Made by a program: the position numbers and the translations under genes. A stretch of 64,000 nucleotides of DNA, from assembly GCF_009497655.1 (NCBI RefSeq), contig NZ_CP023317.1, positions 3,687,501-3,751,500 on the forward strand, in the 5' to 3' direction. This document shows, piece after piece, positions 59,523 through 64,000 of the stretch. Below the pieces are notes generated by a model. It saw nothing but the letters and a program-made list of their open reading frames with translations, was not told where the DNA came from and ran no database searches. Each line of letters opens with the position of its first letter. Within the stretch, counting starts at the first letter, position 1. The stretch is from Priestia megaterium (lineage in GTDB: Bacteria > Bacillota > Bacilli > Bacillales > Bacillaceae_H).

Positions 59523-60143
59523 ATGACATTTTCTTGGCTTATACCTTACATAGCCGTGTCACTTATCATTGTCTTAATACCAGGACAAGACATGATTTTT
59601 GTAATGACACAAAGTATTGCTTCAGGCGTCAAAGCAGGCATCAAAACCGTACTGGGATCCATTACGGGAACATTTGTACATACTCTTTTAGCCGCAGTGG
59701 GGCTATCTATTATCTTTCAAAAATCAATTATTGCCTTTACGATTCTAAAGGTTGTAGGTGTTCTGTACCTGCTGTTTTTAGCCTACCAATCGTTTCGCGA
59801 AAAAAGCGGTCCGTTGGAATTAACAGAAAACGTTCAGCACCACCATCACTTTAGAAAAGGATTTGTTAGCAACTTAACCAATCCAAAAGTAGCTATTTTC
59901 TTCATTACGTTCTTACCACAGTTTGTTAATTCGTCTCTTGGACATGTAAGTTTGCAGATGATTTTGTTTGGGATCATCTTTATCGCCGAAACGCTCATCA
60001 TCTTTTCACTTATTGCGCTATTTGCTTCTGGCCTTGGGAAAAAAGTCAAAAAAAGCCGTATCTTTCAGCACACATTAAAATATGTAAAAGGAACCGTTTT
60101 TGGGGTACTTGGCCTAAAACTTTTATTTTCTAGCAACAATTAA
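59523..60143 (+). CDS. LysE/RhtB-family amino-acid exporter
   Basis: Protein of 206 residues with five to six helices. The family N-terminus is VLIPGQDMIFVMTQSIASGVKAGIKTVLGSITGTFVHTLLAAVGLS, and the later FVSNLTNPKVAIFFITFLPQFVN is the second signature. These proteins export amino acids such as homoserine, threonine or leucine. ATG 59523 follows GGGAGGG. No LysG-type regulator adjoins it. Confidence 0.88.
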   Translation: MTFSWLIPYIAVSLIIVLIPGQDMIFVMTQSIASGVKAGIKTVLGSITGTFVHTLLAAVGLSIIFQKSIIAFTILKVVGVLYLLFLAYQSFREKSGPLELTENVQHHHHFRKGFVSNLTNPKVAIFFITFLPQFVNSSLGHVSLQMILFGIIFIAETLIIFSLIALFASGLGKKVKKSRIFQHTLKYVKGTVFGVLGLKLLFSSNN

Positions 60144-60420
60144 GTAAAACAAAATGAAATTTCTTTCATCCCTGCTGTTATCACCTTTTCATACCCGCTT
60201 CATTTGTCATATCACCCTATTTTTCCATGTGAGGTTAGTTGACAAAAGACCAAAATTATTATTTTATATATATATAAGGTTCAGATTTAGCAACAAGATT
60301 CGACAAGGATAATGAAGAAAAACAGCGGGGAAATAGGGAGATCTATCTAAATAGAGGGAAAATTCTATAAATTCACGTTTTTTATTATTATTCTACTATA
60401 ATTCATGAAGAGGTGAAACT

Positions 60421-61854
60421 ATGCAAGAAGTAGTTCAAGGTTTTGTTAGTTCAATCAACGAATTTCTTTGGTCCTACTTACTGATTGCGATGCTGATTGC
60501 ATTTGGTTTGTTTTTTACATTCAGGTCAAAGTTTTTACAAATTCGGTTATTAAGAGAAATGATTCGTGTATTAAAAGAAGGTGCGGATAGCTCTTCTAAA
60601 GACGGAATTTCGCCATTCCAAGCGTTTTGTATCAGTATGGCAGCCCGCGTTGGTACGGGGAATATTACAGGTATTGCGATTGCGATCGCTTTAGGGGGAC
60701 CTGGTGCTGTATTTTGGATGTGGGTACTTGCCGTTATTGGTTCAGCTTCAGCATTTGTCGAGAGTACGTTAGCACAAATATACAAAGTAAAAGACAAAGA
60801 CGGCGGCTTCCGAGGCGGACCGGCTTACTATATGGAAAAAGGGTTAAAAAAGCGCTGGATGGGCGGACTGTTTGCTGTCTTAATCACTTTATCCTTCGGC
60901 TTAATTTTTAATGCTGTACAATCGAACACGATTACCCTTGCGTTTGAAAATGCGTTCGGAACGAATCGTCTAGTGTTAGGAATTATTATGACAGTGGCTT
61001 TCGCTGCCATTATTTTTGGCGGAGTTAAGCGTATTGCAAAAATGTCAGAATACATTGTTGTGGTACTAGCTGTTGCCTACATTGCAGTAGCACTCTTCAT
61101 TATTATTATGAACATTCAAGAAATGCCTTCTCTTATTGCGTTAATCGTTAAAAATGCATTTGGTTTCGAGCAAATTGCTGGCGGTTCTCTTGGAGCAGCT
61201 CTTATGCAAGGAATTAAACGCGGATTATTCTCAAACGAAGCGGGTATGGGTAGTGCGCCAAACGCAGCCGCAGCTGCAACAACAAGCCACCCGGTAAAAC
61301 AAGGATTAATTCAAGCCTTTGGTGTATTAACGGATACGCTTATTATTTGTAGTAGTACTGCCTTTATCATTTTACTTTCAGGTGCTTATACAAATAAAAA
61401 TTTAAGCGGTATTGAATTAACACAAGCTGCTTTAAGCACTCATATTGGTTCTTGGGCAACAGGTGCTCTTGCAATTATGATTTTCCTATTTGCGTTTAGT
61501 ACATTAATTGGTAACTACTACTACGGAGAAACAAATATTGAGTTCTTGAACACAAATAAAGCTTGGCTGATGACTTATCGTGTTGCTGTGCTTGCAATGA
61601 TCGTGTTCGGTTCTATTTCTCAAATTCAGCTTGTATGGGACTTAGCAGACCTGTTTATGGGCTTTATGGTAGTAGTCAACTTAATCGCAATTCTCCTGCT
61701 CTCGAAAGTGGCCTTTGCCGCACTCAAAGATTATCTTGCCCAAAAGAAAGCTGGAAAAGACCCTGTCTTCTATCAAGACAGCATTTCTGGACTTGATAAT
61801 ATTGATGCATGGGATCATTCAAAAGATAAATCTAGCTCTAAAGAAGCGATCTAA
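60421..61854 (+). CDS. Alanine/glycine/glutamine:cation symporter (AGCS family, AlsT-like)
   Basis: Symporter of 477 residues with eleven helices. The AGCS signature regions are GISPFQAFCISMAARVGTGNITGIAIAIALGGPGAVFWMW and RGLFSNEAGMGSAPNAAAAATTSHPVKQG. It takes up alanine, glycine or glutamine with sodium or protons; which of these is not readable. GAGGTG precedes the ATG. The 277-base upstream region holds TTGACA at 60240 and an AT-rich stretch but no recognised riboswitch. It ends in a strong terminator. Confidence 0.92.
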   Translation: MQEVVQGFVSSINEFLWSYLLIAMLIAFGLFFTFRSKFLQIRLLREMIRVLKEGADSSSKDGISPFQAFCISMAARVGTGNITGIAIAIALGGPGAVFWMWVLAVIGSASAFVESTLAQIYKVKDKDGGFRGGPAYYMEKGLKKRWMGGLFAVLITLSFGLIFNAVQSNTITLAFENAFGTNRLVLGIIMTVAFAAIIFGGVKRIAKMSEYIVVVLAVAYIAVALFIIIMNIQEMPSLIALIVKNAFGFEQIAGGSLGAALMQGIKRGLFSNEAGMGSAPNAAAAATTSHPVKQGLIQAFGVLTDTLIICSSTAFIILLSGAYTNKNLSGIELTQAALSTHIGSWATGALAIMIFLFAFSTLIGNYYYGETNIEFLNTNKAWLMTYRVAVLAMIVFGSISQIQLVWDLADLFMGFMVVVNLIAILLLSKVAFAALKDYLAQKKAGKDPVFYQDSISGLDNIDAWDHSKDKSSSKEAI

Positions 61855-61855
61855 T

Positions 61856-61891
61856 AAAAAAAGCCGTGAATACTCACGGCTTTTTTTATTG
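61856..61891. terminator. Terminator of the AGCS gene
   Basis: AAAAAAGCCGTGA/TCACGGCTTTTTT with loop ATAC, located before the convergent membrane-protein gene. Confidence 0.9.
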
Positions 61892-61915
61892 TGCAAATTT
61901 ACTTCTTTTTTTCTT

Positions 61916-62368
61916 CTAGTGAAGCAGTCTAAGACTAACCAAATACCTATAGTATAAATAAATTACGCTGTACGGAATCCAGTAGGAAAAAAATGTCCAG
62001 CCGAGATTCCATCCGTTTCCGTATATAACTCTTTCCATATACATATACGTTCCTTCTAAAAATGTTGTAAACAGCGCTATAAGAAAAATAAAAAAATGAG
62101 GCTTTCCGATTCGCTGGATTAAAAAAATCATATAGCTGGCCAATACAGGATAAACACCTAAATTAAAAGGCAGCGCTTCTAATGCTTCATTTTCTAAAGA
62201 AGTCCGGAGTTTCCAAAAGCCATAATAGCTCCCTAATTCATTGATAACGATTGCTAAAATGCAAAAAGCAGTTCCTACTAAAGGCAGTAAACGACGATTT
62301 CTAGGATGTAAATAGAGGGTGCCAAAAATCCAAGGTAAAACAAACGCCAGCGCTATATTGATAAGCAA
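61916..62368 (-). CDS. Five-helix membrane protein (CBO0543-like)
   Basis: Protein of 150 residues with four to five hydrophobic segments and the conserved-looking LEALPFNLGVYPVLASYMIF and FLEGTYMYMERVIYGNGWNLGWTFFSYWIPY, which resemble CBO0543-family membrane proteins of Bacilli and Clostridia; function unknown. It starts at TTG 62368 with AAAGGT some ten bases upstream, a weak signal. Confidence 0.65.
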   Translation of the reverse strand: MLINIALAFVLPWIFGTLYLHPRNRRLLPLVGTAFCILAIVINELGSYYGFWKLRTSLENEALEALPFNLGVYPVLASYMIFLIQRIGKPHFFIFLIALFTTFLEGTYMYMERVIYGNGWNLGWTFFSYWIPYSVIYLYYRYLVSLRLLH

Positions 62369-62525
62369 GAATATCCGACCTTTTTCTTTCTAGTATGCCA
62401 CACCGCAGCTTTTTCTAATCATCTCATTATCTTGAACGCAGCAAGTGTAAAAGTATCTTATCTCTGATCGTTAAACCAGAGTGCTTACTTTATGATTACT
62501 GTGGTTCGTCCCTTGCTTTTTTCAT

Positions 62526-63491
62526 TTATTTTAATGAAGCAAATTCAGCGTCTTTTTTCTGGTAATAGTTTTGAACTAAACGCCCTGATAAAGCAGCTAA
62601 TACCTGCTGAAATAACATCCCTAATACGACCGGTACAGCAACGGGAGCTGGAAAATAAGATACGGCTAATACGGCTCCGGCGCTAATATTTCTCATGCCT
62701 CCGCAAAACGTAAGCGTCACAACTTTTGCTCGGTCCCATCTTAGCCATTTGCCAATCATCCAGCTGAAGAAATAACCAGCTGAACTCATTAAAAAGACGA
62801 TCACGATAATAAACAGCAGTTTTTTATCAATATGTTTTAAATAAGGTGCAATCACTCCCCCGTTTACCATAACCATCACACTTAACCCTATTTTCGAAAC
62901 AGGTGCCAGCTTTGGTCCTAAGGTCTGCTTAATTGTTCCTTTTGTATATTGATTTAAGCACATGCCTAACAAAGATGGAAGGACAATCATAAAACATAAA
63001 TCTTTGACTAACTTTAGCGCTTCCAAATGTACGGTGTCTCCAACCACCAATAAAAGCGTATAAGGAACGATAAGCGGTGCTAAAAGAGTATCAATTAAAA
63101 TAATGGATAGTGCAAGAGGAATGCTTCCTTTGTAAATCGAGACCCATATAAAACTAGTCACTCCCGTTGGAATAATTGCTGCTAGCAAAAGACCCGTGCT
63201 TGTAAATACATCATGTGGAAAAATCACTTGGCCAACGCTCCAAGCCCATGCTGGCATAAAAATATGTAAAACAAACAGAGCCATAATGATTGGAAATGGA
63301 CGATGTATCGTGGCATTTAATTGGTGAAAGTTTGAATTCAAACTTCCGGCAAACGTCATTAATGCAAAAAGCCATGGAATTAAGAAGGTATACTGACTTA
63401 ATGATGAACCGATAAGAACTCCTATGAGCAAGCTGAGCGGCGTAATAAACGGCATCAATTTTTCTAGCATTCTATTTAATTGACTTAACAA
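62526..63491 (-). CDS. yocS: Bile acid:sodium symporter-family transporter (YocS-like)
   Basis: Protein of 321 residues, the length of Bacillus subtilis YocS, with nine to ten helices. BASS-family signatures are FVWVSIYKGSIPLALSIILIDTLLAPLIVPY-like (TSFIWVSIYKGS at about 130) and CGGMRNISAGAVLAVSYFPAPVAVPVVLGMLFQQ, the latter near the sodium site. It probably carries an organic anion such as pantoate or a keto acid with sodium. The start is TTG 63491, six bases after GGGAGAAA. It is monocistronic. Confidence 0.87.
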   Translation of the reverse strand: MLSQLNRMLEKLMPFITPLSLLIGVLIGSSLSQYTFLIPWLFALMTFAGSLNSNFHQLNATIHRPFPIIMALFVLHIFMPAWAWSVGQVIFPHDVFTSTGLLLAAIIPTGVTSFIWVSIYKGSIPLALSIILIDTLLAPLIVPYTLLLVVGDTVHLEALKLVKDLCFMIVLPSLLGMCLNQYTKGTIKQTLGPKLAPVSKIGLSVMVMVNGGVIAPYLKHIDKKLLFIIVIVFLMSSAGYFFSWMIGKWLRWDRAKVVTLTFCGGMRNISAGAVLAVSYFPAPVAVPVVLGMLFQQVLAALSGRLVQNYYQKKDAEFASLK

Positions 63492-63783
63492 AGCTTTCTC
63501 CCTCCAACGAACGTTTTAAATAAATAATAAGATAAATTAACGTTTATAATATCACCTATTTATTATACAACTTATTTTCAGACTATTGTCTGTCTCTTTT
63601 ACTAAAAAGAGATATATTCATAATTATCACTTAAATAGATTTACAGGTATTTTTGTGCTATTTTAATAGGGAAGAAGCTTTTAAAAAGCATGAATTTAGG
63701 GTAAAGAACACTCTACATAGGAATGCTTTCAATTGACGGATATAAATGGACTGTAGCACAGTTTTGGTAACTAGGAGGATTGT

Positions 63784-64000
63784 ATGGATTTTTTGAAGTC
63801 TCTATCATCGTTAGATGATTGGAAAAAAATCGTGATTGCGATTGGGATCTTTTTGATCTTTTTAATTCTTCGCAAGCTTTTCACGACTTATTTGTTTAAG
63901 TTTATTATTGGTTTTGTCAAAAATAAAAAAATCAATTTAATTACGAGCGTTTTAGAAGCTTTTGAAAAGCCGCTGCGCTGGATTTTTGTGATTATTGGTT
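63784..64000 (+). CDS. MscS-family mechanosensitive channel (partial, N-terminus)
   Basis: The first 72 codons are present and the gene runs off the right edge. The start MDFLKSLSSLDDWKKIVIAI is followed by one helix (about 16-32) and a basic amphipathic stretch (KFIIGFVKNKKINL), then a second helix (RWIFVIIG). This resembles the N-terminus of YhdY/MscS-type small-conductance channels that release solutes during osmotic down-shock. AGGAGG lies seven bases before the ATG. The pore helix is outside the window, so the family call is provisional. Confidence 0.65.
   Translation, partial: MDFLKSLSSLDDWKKIVIAIGIFLIFLILRKLFTTYLFKFIIGFVKNKKINLITSVLEAFEKPLRWIFVIIG

Noticed and set aside
60144-60420. 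Riboswitch or GlnR/TnrA site before the AGCS symporter
   Set aside because: No glycine-riboswitch core and no clear TGTNA-N7-TNACA box; only AT-rich sequence and weak promoter-like motifs.
1-64000. CRISPR array, prophage or insertion sequence
   Set aside because: No regular short repeats, cas, phage structural, integrase or transposase genes were found.

Overview
The window is a low-GC chromosomal segment from an aerobic, endospore-forming Bacillaceae. Gene content, a T-box leader, an S-box (SAM-I) riboswitch, sigma-B-type promoters, FbpA, LtaS, YkoS/YkoT, YocS and a KinB-like sensor all point to Bacillus sensu lato. The best guess is Bacillus (Priestia) megaterium or a close relative, inferred from gene resemblance rather than a search. 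No phage, integrase, transposase or CRISPR array was seen. Most genes stand alone or in operons of two to five, separated by short hairpin terminators that often overlap stop codons.

Layout. 1-2.2 kb: an osmoprotectant ABC transporter (ATPase plus a fused permease/binding protein, OpuF-like) with a sigma-B-like promoter, then a lone tRNA-Thr(GGU). 2.4-6.2 kb: an orphan Rieske oxygenase and a DHA2 drug-efflux pump with a divergent TetR regulator. 6.3-12.7 kb: a LacI-controlled glycan/oligosaccharide operon (LacI, debranching-type glycosidase, lipoprotein, two permeases, no ATPase) with three matching operators. 12.8-22.5 kb: a KinB-like orphan histidine kinase, TauE/SafE and DctA-type transporters, nitronate monooxygenase, a sigma-B-type KatE catalase, and DUF1275, GNAT and YitT genes. 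22.5-26.3 kb: LCP protein, lipoteichoic acid synthase and a cupin. 26.3-31.8 kb: EamA exporter, YqiG-like flavoenzyme, FbpA, a DUF4405 membrane protein, and a leucine-type T-box in front of an amino-acid permease.

31.8-42.8 kb: DUF819 transporter, TetR, a LysR/racemase-like pair facing a TauE exporter, YwnB, a GC-rich palindromic repeat, MgtC, a methyltransferase, a poly-gamma-glutamate hydrolase whose ribosome-binding site lies in a 21-bp hairpin, and a MocR regulator facing a GNAT gene. 42.8-49.1 kb: an unusual TerD-related 697-residue protein behind a structured leader with a terminator, an amino-acid permease, a DUF1540 protein, and a SAM-I riboswitch controlling an uncharacterised 112-residue protein. 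49.1-53.8 kb: a YkoT-YkoS-GtrA-metallophosphoesterase cell-envelope glycosylation cluster. 53.9-64 kb: a stand-alone HemY-like oxidase, a catechol-dioxygenase-like VOC enzyme, MBL hydrolase, EamA/GNAT pair, LysE exporter, AGCS symporter, a CBO0543-like membrane protein, a YocS-like transporter and the start of an MscS-type channel.

The strongest candidates for something undescribed are: (i) the SAM-I aptamer at 47.6 kb, which has no U-tract terminator but can sequester the ribosome-binding site of a gene with no recognised link to methionine; (ii) the structured leader RNA at 42.86-42.99 kb that starts at the predicted transcription start of the TerD-like gene; (iii) the hairpin that buries the ribosome-binding site of the poly-gamma-glutamate hydrolase; and (iv) the palindromic repeat at 37.7 kb.
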